A DNA stretch of 64,000 bases from an uncultured Bacteroidota bacterium. Lineage in GTDB: Bacteria; Bacteroidota; Bacteroidia; 2-12-FULL-35-15. The notes beneath the pieces are model-generated. The model saw only the letters and a list, made by a program, of their open reading frames with translations, ran no database searches and had not been told where the DNA came from. A program made the translations under genes and the position numbers. The DNA lies in NCBI GenBank assembly GCA_903847205.1, contig CAINDA010000061.1, positions 62,001-126,000 of the forward strand, read 5' to 3'. Shown here one piece after another: positions 51,821 through 61,284 of the stretch (its first letter is position 1; each line of letters opens with the position of its first letter).

Positions 51821-54808
51821 ATGTCAGAAAACACTGTTCAAAGATTAAGTAAAGTAGCTAAGGAACTCAATGTAAGCGTATCCACTATCACTGATTTTCT
51901 TAAAAGTAAGGGACATGTCATAGAGAACAATCCTATGGCTAAACTGAATGAAGCCCAGATTACTTTGGTATCGAAAGAATACCAATCGGAAAAGGCGGCA
52001 AAAGAAGAGGCGAAGCAGGTTACAACAAACACCAGCGCCCGGGTAAAAAAAGAAAATATTTCGGTAGATGAAGAATCTAAAAAACCTGAGGCAAGAAAAG
52101 TTGAAGAGGAAGAAGACATAATAATAAAAAACGTACAAAATGTTGCCCTTCCTGAAAAGCCTGTTGTTAAGGCAGAAGAAGTAAAAAAGCCGGCGGAAAT
52201 AATTGCAAAAAAAATTGAAGCTGAGCCGGTTTTAGAAAAGGATGAGAAAGAAGTAATAAAATCGGATATTAAATTTACTATTGTTTCTAAAATTGATTTG
52301 GATGCGCTGAACAGCAAAACCAAACCTGATAAAAAAACAAAAGCAGAAAAAGAGAGCGATAAAACGGAAAAAACAAAGACCACCAAGGAAGAGGATAAAA
52401 AAAATAAGACAGCTAAGGAAAAAGAAAAGGGAAAAGGAAAAGGAAAGACAAAAGCTGAGGAAACTCCGGCTCCGGCAGAAGAAAAAGAAATTGTTATTAC
52501 TCCTGTTGCTGAAGCAGAGCCCGTTGCAGAAACAAAAACCTCAGAACCTGCAAAAGTTGATTTTTATGAAACCAAAGTTGACAAGCTGGAAGGCCCGAAA
52601 ATTCTGGGCAGAATAGAACTGCCGACAAAGGAAGATCGAAAAAAACCTGTGGCATCTTCAACCGCACCCGCTGCAAATAGTTTTAACAAGAAAAAACGTA
52701 AACGTATCCGGAAAAGTTTTGGCGGCGCAACACTTGGCGACACGTGGACCCCTAAAACTCCCGGAACACCCGGTGCAACAGGTACTGGAAATGTTAGGCC
52801 TCCCAGCACCACTGGCACTCCAAGTACCGGAGGCAGCGGTGTAGGCAGACCAAAATTTGATCCGAAAGGGCCGAGAGCGAAATATGCCCGTCCTCTTAAA
52901 GTTGAATTAACTCCCGATCAAATTCAGGCGCAGATAAAAGAAACGCTTGCCAGATTGAGCGGTGCAGGTAAATCAAAAGCATCAAAACACAGAAAATCAA
53001 AACGCGATTTAATAAGCGAACGTACTCAGGACGCAGCTGATCAGCAGGAAGCAGAAAAGAAAGTAATTAAGGTTACTGAATTTGTTTCGGCAAGCCAGCT
53101 TGCGCAGATGATGGATGTGCAGGTAAATGAAATTATTTCTACCTGCATGAGCCTTGGTTTATTTGTATCTATCAACCAGCGTTTGGATGCCGATACAATT
53201 TCTATTGTTGCCGAAGAATTCGGCTATCAGCTGGAGTTTGTGAGTGTGGAAGTTCAGGAAGCAATTAAAGAAGAAGAAGACAGGCCTGAAGATTTAACAA
53301 CCCGTTCGCCGATTGTTACAGTTATGGGCCACGTTGACCACGGTAAAACGTCATTACTCGATTATATCCGTAAAGCCAACGTAATTGCAGGTGAAGCCGG
53401 CGGTATTACCCAGCACATTGGGGCATACAATGTTAAACTTGAAAATGGAAAAACGATTACATTCCTTGATACTCCCGGCCACGAAGCATTTACTGCGATG
53501 CGCGCACGCGGTGCTCAGATAACAGATATTGCAATTATTGTTGTAGCGGCCGATGACGGTGTAATGCCGCAGACTATTGAGGCTGTTAACCATGCCCAGG
53601 CTGCAGGCGTGCCTATTGTAATTGCGATTAATAAAATTGATAAACCCGGTGCTAATCCCGATAAAATCAGAGAGGGTTTATCGCAGTTAAATATTTTAGT
53701 TGAAGAGTGGGGAGGTAAAATTCAATGCCAGGAAATTTCATCAAAAAAAGGGCTGAACATTGACGCTTTACTTGAAAAGGTGCTGCTTGAAGCAGAAATG
53801 CTCAACTTAAAAGCAAATGCTAATAAAAAAGCAACAGGTACTGTAATTGAATCGGAGCTTGATAAAGGACGCGGTTATGTGAGTACTATACTTGTTGAGG
53901 CAGGAACTTTGCAGGTGGGCGATATTGTTCTGGCAGGCTGTTTCAGCGGAAAAGTAAAAGCGCTTCATAATGAACGCGGACAAGTTGTGAAAAATGCAGG
54001 CCCTGCAATGCCGGTGGCGCTGCTTGGTTTAAGCGGTGCGCCTCAGGCCGGGGATAAATTCCACGTAATGAGTGATGAACGCGAAGCACGCGAAATTGCC
54101 GCAAAACGTTTGCAATTACAGCGTGAGCAAGGCATCCGTACTAATAAACATATTACACTTGACGAGATTGGAAGACGATTGGCAATAGGCAATTTCAAGG
54201 AATTGAACGTGATTGTTAAAGGAGACGTGGATGGCTCTGTTGAAGCACTTGCCGATTCATTGCAAAAACTTTCAACAGAAAAAGTACAGGTTAAAATTAT
54301 TCATAAATCAGTGGGTGCTATCAGCGAATCTGATGTGCTTTTGGCATCGGCATCTAATGCAATCATTGTCGGCTTCCAGGTGCGTCCTTCGGCCGGTGCA
54401 AGAAAATTGGCGGAGACTGAACAGATCGACATCCGTTTATATTCGATTATCTACAATGCTATCAATGAAATTAAGGATGCTATGGAAGGCTTGCTTGCTC
54501 CTGAATTTGAAGAAAAAATTGTATGCAATATTGAAATACGCGAAGTGTTTAACATTACTAAAGTGGGTAACATTGCCGGATGTTTTGTGTTAGACGGCAA
54601 GGTAATGCGCAACACTAAAATACGCGTTATCCGCGACGGCATTGTTATTCATGAAGGAGAGCTGGGTTCATTGAAACGCTTTAAAGATGATGTGAAAGAA
54701 GTGGGCAAAGGATTTGAGTGCGGTTTAAACATCAAAAAATTTGAAGATATTAAAGCCGGAGATATAATTGAAGGTTATGAAATGATGGAGATTAAAGCGA
54801 AGTTGTAA
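51821..54808 (+). CDS. infB: Translation initiation factor IF-2
   Basis: The 995-residue protein has an IF2 N-terminal helical domain ([23 protein letters not shown]), a long charged, low-complexity linker (residues ~60-390, Lys/Glu then Gly/Pro/Thr-rich), and the GTPase: G1 GHVDHGKTS (~505), G3 DTPGHEA, G4 NKIDKPG, G5 SSKKG. The beta-barrel and C-terminal domains that bind fMet-tRNA follow. The long linker is typical of Bacteroidota. Last gene of the operon, followed by two hairpins. Confidence 0.95.
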   Translation: MSENTVQRLSKVAKELNVSVSTITDFLKSKGHVIENNPMAKLNEAQITLVSKEYQSEKAAKEEAKQVTTNTSARVKKENISVDEESKKPEARKVEEEEDIIIKNVQNVALPEKPVVKAEEVKKPAEIIAKKIEAEPVLEKDEKEVIKSDIKFTIVSKIDLDALNSKTKPDKKTKAEKESDKTEKTKTTKEEDKKNKTAKEKEKGKGKGKTKAEETPAPAEEKEIVITPVAEAEPVAETKTSEPAKVDFYETKVDKLEGPKILGRIELPTKEDRKKPVASSTAPAANSFNKKKRKRIRKSFGGATLGDTWTPKTPGTPGATGTGNVRPPSTTGTPSTGGSGVGRPKFDPKGPRAKYARPLKVELTPDQIQAQIKETLARLSGAGKSKASKHRKSKRDLISERTQDAADQQEAEKKVIKVTEFVSASQLAQMMDVQVNEIISTCMSLGLFVSINQRLDADTISIVAEEFGYQLEFVSVEVQEAIKEEEDRPEDLTTRSPIVTVMGHVDHGKTSLLDYIRKANVIAGEAGGITQHIGAYNVKLENGKTITFLDTPGHEAFTAMRARGAQITDIAIIVVAADDGVMPQTIEAVNHAQAAGVPIVIAINKIDKPGANPDKIREGLSQLNILVEEWGGKIQCQEISSKKGLNIDALLEKVLLEAEMLNLKANANKKATGTVIESELDKGRGYVSTILVEAGTLQVGDIVLAGCFSGKVKALHNERGQVVKNAGPAMPVALLGLSGAPQAGDKFHVMSDEREAREIAAKRLQLQREQGIRTNKHITLDEIGRRLAIGNFKELNVIVKGDVDGSVEALADSLQKLSTEKVQVKIIHKSVGAISESDVLLASASNAIIVGFQVRPSAGARKLAETEQIDIRLYSIIYNAINEIKDAMEGLLAPEFEEKIVCNIEIREVFNITKVGNIAGCFVLDGKVMRNTKIRVIRDGIVIHEGELGSLKRFKDDVKEVGKGFECGLNIKKFEDIKAGDIIEGYEMMEIKAKL

Positions 54809-54813
54809 GAACA

Positions 54814-54874
54814 TTTCAGCTTTTGTAAAGCTGAAATCAAACCCTAAAGGTTTTTAAAACCTTTAGGGTTTTTT
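54814..54874 (+). terminator. Double terminator after infB
   Basis: The first hairpin is TTTCAGCTTT (54814..54823)/AAAGCTGAAA (54827..54836). The second is AAACCCTAAAGG with CCTTTAGGGTTT (54839..54870), followed by TTTTATTT. They stack to end the rimP-nusA-infB transcript. Confidence 0.85.
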
Positions 54875-54937
54875 ATTTAATTAAAAATCTCAGGCAGAAA
54901 TGCTTGGAAAGAGGCTGAGGGGCGGAGAAGGACTTGA

Positions 54938-55200
54938 AATTTCGAACAATTGACTGTTTGTTTGAAACAAGAGTCTTATTCTTTCAAACAATTGCTTAAT
55001 TGTTTCTAAGAATAGTCTTATTGTTCGAAACAATTCAACCATTCTTTCAAACCCGAGTCTTATTGTTTCAAACAATAGTCTTACTGTTCGAAACAATTCA
55101 GTACTTCTTTCAAACTGGAGTCTTACTGTTCGAAACAATTCAACCTTTCTTTCAAACAATGGTCTTATTGTTTCAAACAATTCACTCCTTCTTTTGAATA
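54938..55200. repeat. 21-bp-period repeat array
   Basis: About a dozen degenerate 21-bp units, with words such as TCTTATTGTTTCAAACAAT and TTCGAAACAATTC recurring at 21- or 42-bp spacing. Because the period is 7 codons, both strands read as heptapeptide repeats; on the minus strand ELFRTVRLLFE-like units. It lies between infB and the histidine kinase gene. No start or ribosome site is convincing, so I treat it as non-coding. Confidence 0.6.
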
Positions 55201-55219
55201 ATGCACTTCCCCGAACGCA

Positions 55220-55254
55220 AAAGGAGACCATTCTTATGAAGAATGGTCTCCTTT
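55220..55254 (-). terminator. Terminator of the histidine kinase gene
   Basis: AAAGGAGACCATTC (55220..55233) pairs perfectly with GAATGGTCTCCTTT (55241..55254) around a 7-base loop, 29 bp past the kinase stop on the minus strand. Confidence 0.75.
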
Positions 55255-55282
55255 ACTGAAAAATAATTTTCCAGCCTTTTAT

Positions 55283-56560
55283 TTAATCCCTAGGAAACCT
55301 TAGATAAAAAATAGTTCCTTCGTTTTCTTTACTTGTAAAGGAAATATTGCCTCCCATTATGGTTATTAACTGCTGGGTAATATTTAATCCCAAACCGATG
55401 CCTGCAGTATTATCAGCATTTCCAGCCCTGAAAAATGTTTTAAATACATGCGGCTGATCTTTTTCAGGAATCTCAATTCCTGCATTTTTAATTGTGATAT
55501 TGCTTACTTCAGATGTTTCCTGTTCGGTCGTGATTTCAATCGTTTCTGATTCTGGCGAAAACTTATAGGCGTTAACAATAAGGTTGTTTAAAACGGTTTT
55601 TAATAATTCCTTATCTAAAAACACGTTTCTATATTCGCCCAAATGTATGTACTTGATATCACGGTGTCCTTCACGCGATTTTATTTCTTCAATAAGGTCT
55701 TCTGTAAATTTAACGAGGTTAAATATTTCTGGATTATTTTTCGCTTTCCCTTTTTCAATTTCGCCGGCCGAAACAAAATCAATTAATATTTCATTAATAC
55801 GGCTGACTGCCGTTTTAATTCTGTCGAAATGTTTTTCTTTTTTTGAATCATCATCAGACGTATTATATTTTTCAAGAATTTCAGTTGAAGTTAAAATAGA
55901 GGCCAAGGGGGTACGGAATTCATGAGACGCGAAAGTAATAAACCGTGATTTCATTTCGTTCAAATCATGCTCTAAGTGAAGTGTAGATTTCGTTTTTCGC
56001 TCCTGCTCTTTCTGCTGTGAAAGATCAACTATAGTTGAAAAAAGTGATTTAAAATCACCGTTTTCGTCATGTAAAACTGCGGTACCGATAATTGCAAAAA
56101 ATAGTGAACCGTCCTCTCTTTTAATTTCACATTCAAACTGCTTCGGTTTGCCAGTTTCAATAATTTGATTTCTAATTATGTAAAAATCGTCCTGCAATGA
56201 TTTGCGGAGAAAAACAGAAAGATGTTTTCCGGTTAATTTTTGTTTATTCAAACCCAATTGGCCGGCTCCAGCTGCATTTACATTTGTAATTACACCCTGC
56301 TTATCTAAAAGAAAATATCCCACCGGCGCTTCATTAAACAGTCTGGAATATTCTTCTAATGATTTTTCGAGTTTCGTTTGTACTGCGCGAAGTGCATCAT
56401 TCTGCATTTCAGTCTCCACCCGCTGAATATTCAATTCCTGTTCCAATTCACCCTCCTCGGCAGGTTTATCTCCTTTTTTTGAGACAGACTTTAATTTTTC
56501 TTTTGCGTTATTTCGCAATTCTGAAAAATCATTTTTCTTTTCATTCATTGTACTAAGCAT
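55283..56560 (-). CDS. PAS-domain sensor histidine kinase
   Basis: The 425-residue protein has an N-terminal coiled coil, a PAS domain (~70-180: YSRLFNEAPVGYFLLDKQGVI with a PAC-like C-terminal part), then HisKA with phospho-acceptor His213 (ASHEFRTPLASIL) and HATPase_c with an N box (LNNLIVNAYKFSPES), GIEIPEKD, and G box TAGIGLGLNITQQL. No membrane segments are present, so it is cytoplasmic. It signals by phosphotransfer to a response regulator, which is not adjacent. The ATG at 56560 or 56548 is possible. Confidence 0.9.
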   Translation of the reverse strand: MLSTMNEKKNDFSELRNNAKEKLKSVSKKGDKPAEEGELEQELNIQRVETEMQNDALRAVQTKLEKSLEEYSRLFNEAPVGYFLLDKQGVITNVNAAGAGQLGLNKQKLTGKHLSVFLRKSLQDDFYIIRNQIIETGKPKQFECEIKREDGSLFFAIIGTAVLHDENGDFKSLFSTIVDLSQQKEQERKTKSTLHLEHDLNEMKSRFITFASHEFRTPLASILTSTEILEKYNTSDDDSKKEKHFDRIKTAVSRINEILIDFVSAGEIEKGKAKNNPEIFNLVKFTEDLIEEIKSREGHRDIKYIHLGEYRNVFLDKELLKTVLNNLIVNAYKFSPESETIEITTEQETSEVSNITIKNAGIEIPEKDQPHVFKTFFRAGNADNTAGIGLGLNITQQLITIMGGNISFTSKENEGTIFYLRFPRD

Positions 56561-57110
56561 ATTTTTTTAATTGTTAAATAAAAAACCAGCCGCTGTTTTC
56601 AGGTTCGGAAATCGAATACAAGTTATATACAAAAAACATGGCATTAATGAGTTTTTCGGCCATTCAAATGATAAAGCAGAAAATTAGTTTATATAAGCCG
56701 GCTGTCTGCAGTAAGCATAAAGCATATAAGTTTTGTCTTGATTCCCTATAATTAAGTTCTTGATTTAATTATTTGCAAAAAACAATTTCGTTATTATATT
56801 TTTTTGAACGCATATATTCTGAGTGCATAGAGGTCCCATTTTATTCGTACTTACCCAAAAACAAAAAACGAATTGTTTAATTAAAAAAATCAAAACCAGC
56901 AAGATTCTTGGTTACAAAATCGAAAATTAAAAATAAAATCTGACGCTTTTCTGTAGTCGAAAATAAATCACAAACCTTCTGTGAGAGATTTAATAAGTTT
57001 AAAATATATATGCAGATATTATTTGTAAATATAGGTAAGCAGCCCAGCCAAAACTCATTTTTTTTCTTTCACTTTTACAACTGCAGGCTTTACTTCCTGC
57101 CAGATACAAA

Positions 57111-57230
57111 GAAAGCGCAGCGGGACGCAGCGCTTAAATGTTCGATTAATATTTTATATGCTGCGCTGAACGGGGGACGCAGCGCTTAACATGTTCGATT
57201 AATATTTTTATATGCTGCGCTGATCGGGGG
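57111..57230. repeat. REP-like repeats, copies 1 and 2
   Basis: Copy 1 (57111..57176) contains GCGCAGCGGGACGCAGCGC, TTAAATGTTCGATTAATATT and CTGCGCTGAACGGGGG. Copy 2 (57177..57230) repeats it from GACGCAGCGC, ending CTGATCGGGGG. The complementary GCGCAGC/GCTGCGC ends can form a hairpin. A third copy is at 57778..57848. The region 56561..57110 shows no gene. Confidence 0.7.
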
Positions 57231-57291
57231 CAACTCCTTCGTTAAGCATTAACACCAACAATGGCTGCAAGAGGGTGAAAAACGCTTCAGC

Positions 57292-57540
57292 TTAGAGCCT
57301 GCTGTCTTTTTTTAGTTTATCAGCTATATTCCAAATAGCATCAAAAAGAGTTTCCTCTTCGTAGTTAAAGGCAGCATATTGAACAATTGCATAGCTTGGT
57401 AAAATAGATTTTATTACTTCTTCTACCAATCCCTTATCAAAATCAAAAAGCAGTTTTTCAAAAAAAGTAAAGGACTTGTTACCTCTTTTTTCCAATAAGG
57501 TTTTAAGAATCGATATTTTTGTTCTTAACTCATCTTCCAT
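57292..57540 (-). CDS. Hypothetical protein, 82 residues
   Basis: A small helical protein (EKLLFDFDKGLVEEVIKSIL) with no recognised family and no signal peptide. REP-like repeats flank it on both sides, so it could have been acquired with them. Its ATG is at 57538..57540. Confidence 0.5.
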   Translation of the reverse strand: MEDELRTKISILKTLLEKRGNKSFTFFEKLLFDFDKGLVEEVIKSILPSYAIVQYAAFNYEEETLFDAIWNIADKLKKDSRL

Positions 57541-57777
57541 TATTAAAAAGCGTTATAAGTTCGTATTATCCAAGAATTAGGTGTATTCGTTATTACAGCT
57601 TGGTAGTCTTGTCCAGAATATCCGACTCCTTGTGAGGCACCCCCCGTTAAGCGCAGTGTCTCGCTACGCTCTTTTTGACAAGGCCTCCGGCCAATTTGTG
57701 ATAACCCGTTGGCATTTTTATTTCAAAGATATAATTATTGCTTTTATTTGGGATAGTTCGGCAGGATGCCGGTTAAA

Positions 57778-57848
57778 GAAAGCGCAGCGGGACGCAGCGC
57801 TTAAATGTTCGGTTAATATTTTTTATATGTTACGCTGAACAGGGGGGG
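57778..57848. repeat. REP-like repeat, copy 3
   Basis: It is the same sequence as copy 1 (GCGCAGCGGGACGCAGCGC ... TTAATATTTTTTATATGTTACGCTGAACAGGGG) with a few substitutions, ending close to the stop of the next minus-strand gene. A related reversed block (GAGCGTAGCGAGACACTGCG on the minus strand) is at about 57648..57670. Confidence 0.65.
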
Positions 57849-57856
57849 ATATGAAT

Positions 57857-58891
57857 TTATTCCAATATTTTTCCTATTGAAAAGCTTGTGGTTAAAGAAA
57901 GGGCAAAATTGCTTTTAAAGGTACCTTTTATTCCAGGTATATAGCCCATTTCAAGACCCTCCTGAAATCCAAACTTACTAATGCTGTTCCTGGTAGCACC
58001 GATACAAAAACCAAATTTCGAACGTTTACTATTGTTTAAGTCATACTTGGTATAGACAGCATGTTCAAGTGAAGTATTGGTAGTTCTTTCATCATTATAT
58101 ACTGGATCAATAGAAGAGCCCACTAGAATTAATAAGTCAGCATAATATCTAATAAAACGTTCTGACCTCCGAAAACCGTATTTGGGGATATCCGCCTCCC
58201 AATATCCCATTTTACCAAAAGAAATACCTGCTTGCAGCATCGTATAATCCATCATTGTTCTGATTTTTTCTGGTGTAGGGGCCATAAATCCATCGGGCTC
58301 AACTAATTTTTCAATCGTTAATTCTTTTCCAGAACACTGTACTTGACTGAATCCTTTTCTCATGCCAAGATCAATCATAAGAAAAAGTGATTCTTTACTT
58401 GGTGCGCTCGTAAACCAGCGGACTGCGCTTTTGCCATAACCCGTTTGTTTCAAAAAGAAATAAGCTTTTGTTTCCCTTTCTTTTTTTAGTATTATATAAC
58501 TCAATGTTAAATTAAAATGCTGAGGACTTTTATCTCCATAAATAGAATTCGCTGTTGTAGGAGGTATATTGTAGTAAAATTCTTCCAATTGATTAACATA
58601 GGCTATGTTATATTCAGCATCAAGGAAAAAATCACCTTTTTTAAGCTTCACTCCGAAATTTGCGAAGATTGTTGAGCTGGAGGGAGAAAAGTCAAAGCCT
58701 AAAAATGGAATATGGCCAGCCAAAAAATTGGGATTAAAATTCTCAAGCGTAATTATACTTTCTTTTTCCTTGATTTGTTCTTTTGATTTTATTTTTGATT
58801 TCACTTGTGGTTTCATTTGTGATTTTACTTGTGCAAAAGAGGCATGAGTAATAAAAAGCAAAAGCATTCCTGTATAAATATTTTTTTTCAT
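57857..58891 (-). CDS. Secreted protein of unknown function, 344 residues
   Basis: It has a signal peptide (MKKNIYTGMLLLFITHASFA) followed by a short Lys/Gln-rich stretch with VKSQMKPQVKSKIKSKE-type repeats (~20-45), then a beta-rich body that looks like an outer-membrane or periplasmic domain (FFLDAEYNIAYVNQLEEFYYNI; YADLLILVGSSIDPVYND). It ends in the typical ALSLTTSFSIGKIL. No family recognised. It is the last gene of a minus-strand run of secreted proteins (57857-62697). Confidence 0.6.
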   Translation of the reverse strand: MKKNIYTGMLLLFITHASFAQVKSQMKPQVKSKIKSKEQIKEKESIITLENFNPNFLAGHIPFLGFDFSPSSSTIFANFGVKLKKGDFFLDAEYNIAYVNQLEEFYYNIPPTTANSIYGDKSPQHFNLTLSYIILKKERETKAYFFLKQTGYGKSAVRWFTSAPSKESLFLMIDLGMRKGFSQVQCSGKELTIEKLVEPDGFMAPTPEKIRTMMDYTMLQAGISFGKMGYWEADIPKYGFRRSERFIRYYADLLILVGSSIDPVYNDERTTNTSLEHAVYTKYDLNNSKRSKFGFCIGATRNSISKFGFQEGLEMGYIPGIKGTFKSNFALSLTTSFSIGKILE

Positions 58892-58914
58892 TTATTTAAT
58901 TTTAGTAGAATTTA

Positions 58915-59475
58915 TTAATTAACTATTGCAAATGCAGTAACTGAAATTGAGCCATAGCCTCCGATATAACCATTACAAATTTCAACTGCCTGGCTGGCAC
59001 CGATAGTTTTTATTTGAACGTCCCCATAGCTAAGACTTGCAGGTAAAGAGGATGAAGGCGTAACAGTGCCTTTATATTGTAAAGGGCTCACAATCATATA
59101 TGAATATGAAAGAAGTGAATTATATGTAACATTTGAGCTTGTTCCAATTACAATGGTGCCTCCATCTGCAAGAGATAAAGTAAAAACGAATTCATTACCG
59201 CTAATTGTTTTTACACAGCTCGTTACATTGCTTGCAGTTGTTCCAATCATAGCTTTATTTGTTGTTAGGCCGCAGGAGCTGGAGAGTGTATTGGATGACC
59301 CGGAACAGCTGCCACCTTGATCAACAGCGGTTTCATCCGAATCCATAATAGAATTATAGCAATGCAAAGGTTTATCTGCATAATCCAAGGCAAGTTCTTG
59401 CTTTTTTCGACAGCCATAGTTTCCTGCTAAACTTATTAATAGAAAAAAAACAGAAATGTATTTTAGTGCTTTCAT
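58915..59475 (-). CDS. Putative lipoprotein, 186 residues
   Basis: It has a signal peptide with a lipobox-like LISLAGNYGC (Cys22 would be lipidated), then a mature domain of beta-rich, Ser/Thr-rich sequence with no recognised family (VTPSSSLPASLSYGDVQIKTIG). It lies 23 bp from the next gene in the same direction. Probably an outer-membrane lipoprotein. Confidence 0.6.
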   Translation of the reverse strand: MKALKYISVFFLLISLAGNYGCRKKQELALDYADKPLHCYNSIMDSDETAVDQGGSCSGSSNTLSSSCGLTTNKAMIGTTASNVTSCVKTISGNEFVFTLSLADGGTIVIGTSSNVTYNSLLSYSYMIVSPLQYKGTVTPSSSLPASLSYGDVQIKTIGASQAVEICNGYIGGYGSISVTAFAIVN

Positions 59476-59556
59476 ACTGAAAATGTTTGAGTTATTAATA
59501 TTGCTACAAATTACTTTAAGTTTTATATTTCTAAATTATGGGATGTTCAAAACTTA

Positions 59557-60528
59557 TTATTCAGATTGTTTACCGCCCATTTGAGTTTTAACAATATAGA
59601 TAAAAACACCTATACCAGCAGCTGATGCGGTATATTTGTAAATGTCATTTAGCCGCATATTATAGTCTGATCCATAGGCTAGCGCATTTGCCCCTTTTAT
59701 AGAATATATTGTTCCAAGTTTGCCTGTGAAATCATAAATAAAGGCAACTTTTTCATCTTGCTTTTCTAAAGCTTCTTCTATACCTTCTTTTTCAACAATG
59801 AATACTTGTTCCTCTTTGAGGCCGAAATTTCGCAAAAAATTAGTTTTATTAAAATCAGGATTGAGAGCTGCTTTCGAAATCAATATTTTCTTGTCTTTAA
59901 TTTCTTCAAGGCCATTATCATAATAATGAGCATGCTTATGTGCATATGTTTTATGAATCTTTTTTTCATACGAATCAGTTACATCCTTTTGTAATGCCTG
60001 AACAAAAAATGTAGTCAAATATTTAAAATCAAGAAGGGTAGCACCTGTTTTTTTTGTCCAGCTGTCGGGCAGAGGAATCGAACTAACTAAAGCGGCATCT
60101 CCAATTTTTTTATTTTTTTTATCTCCTAAAACTATTCCATAAGCATATTCAGAAGCTTTTGTATCAGAAACAAACTTTGCTAAAAATAATATTGAATATT
60201 GCGGGTCTTTTAAATATTTGTCAATTTCAGTTGTTTTAATAAACTGATGCGGAGTAAATTTCCAATAGGTTTCAACTGCAGCAATTAATTTTTTACTGAC
60301 TAAAGAATTTTCATCGTCGATAGCAACCATTAAAGTGGTTTTTTTTAACGCAGAAGCTCTTTTATACCATTTTTCTGTTGTTGATTTTGTGTCTTTTCCA
60401 ATCCTTAATTGAGCAGATGAATTAATATTGAAAGTTAAATTGAAAAATAAAAGCAACCCTAAAAAAATGATTTTTCTTTTTGTATTTAATGATGAATTTT
60501 GAAATTTAATGATGAAAAGTTTTTTCAT
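59557..60528 (-). CDS. Secreted or membrane-anchored protein, 323 residues
   Basis: A hydrophobic stretch near residues 20-36 (KIIFLGLLLFFNLTFNI) ending SSAQ is a likely signal peptide. The body has no recognised domain. A second hydrophobic stretch near the C-terminus (YTASAAGIGVFIYIV) could be a membrane segment. Part of the minus-strand run of exported proteins. Confidence 0.55.
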   Translation of the reverse strand: MKKLFIIKFQNSSLNTKRKIIFLGLLLFFNLTFNINSSAQLRIGKDTKSTTEKWYKRASALKKTTLMVAIDDENSLVSKKLIAAVETYWKFTPHQFIKTTEIDKYLKDPQYSILFLAKFVSDTKASEYAYGIVLGDKKNKKIGDAALVSSIPLPDSWTKKTGATLLDFKYLTTFFVQALQKDVTDSYEKKIHKTYAHKHAHYYDNGLEEIKDKKILISKAALNPDFNKTNFLRNFGLKEEQVFIVEKEGIEEALEKQDEKVAFIYDFTGKLGTIYSIKGANALAYGSDYNMRLNDIYKYTASAAGIGVFIYIVKTQMGGKQSE

Positions 60529-60638
60529 TTGTATTTAATTTGAATATTCACTTCCTTCAATAAGAAGCTATAGAGAATACTTCTAGACGGAGTTTTTATT
60601 TCTAAAAAAAATGAGTCAGCCCCGAATTTTTTTATGGT

Positions 60639-61211
60639 TTATTTACATAAGGAGTTATAAAGCCCAATCATATCCATAAAAGAGCTTTCATCTCTTTTGA
60701 AATTGCCTTTATATTTATCATTAAATTCCTTACATTTTATTAAATATGGTTTGATAACTTTTTTCATATTGCGGCCACTATTTATTTTATAAAATTTACC
60801 ATCAGGCATTTTAATGAAGAACCTATACATTCCAGTGGTACTTCCATTTAAAACCCCCCGTGTGCCTAAGTATACTTTTAATTTACCATCAACTACTCTT
60901 GACGTGTATCTTTGATAAGACTTAGGTTGATTTGGTTTAATGGGAATTTTATCTTCTGTTTCTTTATCTGTATGGAATGTTAAAACCTCAGGCATGTTTT
61001 TTTTATCTTTTAAAACTATTTGTTTTCCCTGCATATCGGTATAATCTATTTCATTAATATGCGCAGCAGGAGTTACATCATAACGTAATTTCTTGCAAAA
61101 AACTGTGTCCTTTTTTGTAACAAAATAATACTTCATTTTGTCTGACTGTGCATTTCCAATAAGATATCCCATTGTTATTATTGGAATCATTATTAATTGT
61201 TTTTTGTTCAT
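60639..61211 (-). CDS. Secreted protein of unknown function, 190 residues
   Basis: A hydrophobic leader (LIMIPIITMGYLIGNAQ) is followed by a beta-rich region (YYFVTKKDTVFCKKLRYDV) and a basic C-terminal half. No family recognised. It is 73 bp from the upstream T9SS gene in the same direction. Confidence 0.55.
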   Translation of the reverse strand: MNKKQLIMIPIITMGYLIGNAQSDKMKYYFVTKKDTVFCKKLRYDVTPAAHINEIDYTDMQGKQIVLKDKKNMPEVLTFHTDKETEDKIPIKPNQPKSYQRYTSRVVDGKLKVYLGTRGVLNGSTTGMYRFFIKMPDGKFYKINSGRNMKKVIKPYLIKCKEFNDKYKGNFKRDESSFMDMIGLYNSLCK

Positions 61212-61284
61212 TCTAATTTAGTTTAAGTTTAAATATTATTTATCTGATTTCCGGCAGGCTCCATTTTCGTTCTTTAATTTATAA

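Noticed and set aside
51838..52386. Long minus-strand frame opposite infB
   Set aside because: Phe/Ser-rich translation of the complement of the Lys/Glu-rich IF-2 linker; an artefact of composition.
54938..55200. CRISPR array
   Set aside because: Units are 21 bp back to back without unique spacers, and no cas gene is in the window.
54890..55231. Heptapeptide-repeat protein on the minus strand (and 55000..55197 on plus)
   Set aside because: Both strands are open because the DNA repeats every 21 bp; neither has a convincing start or a signal, and the unit sequence drifts at all codon positions.
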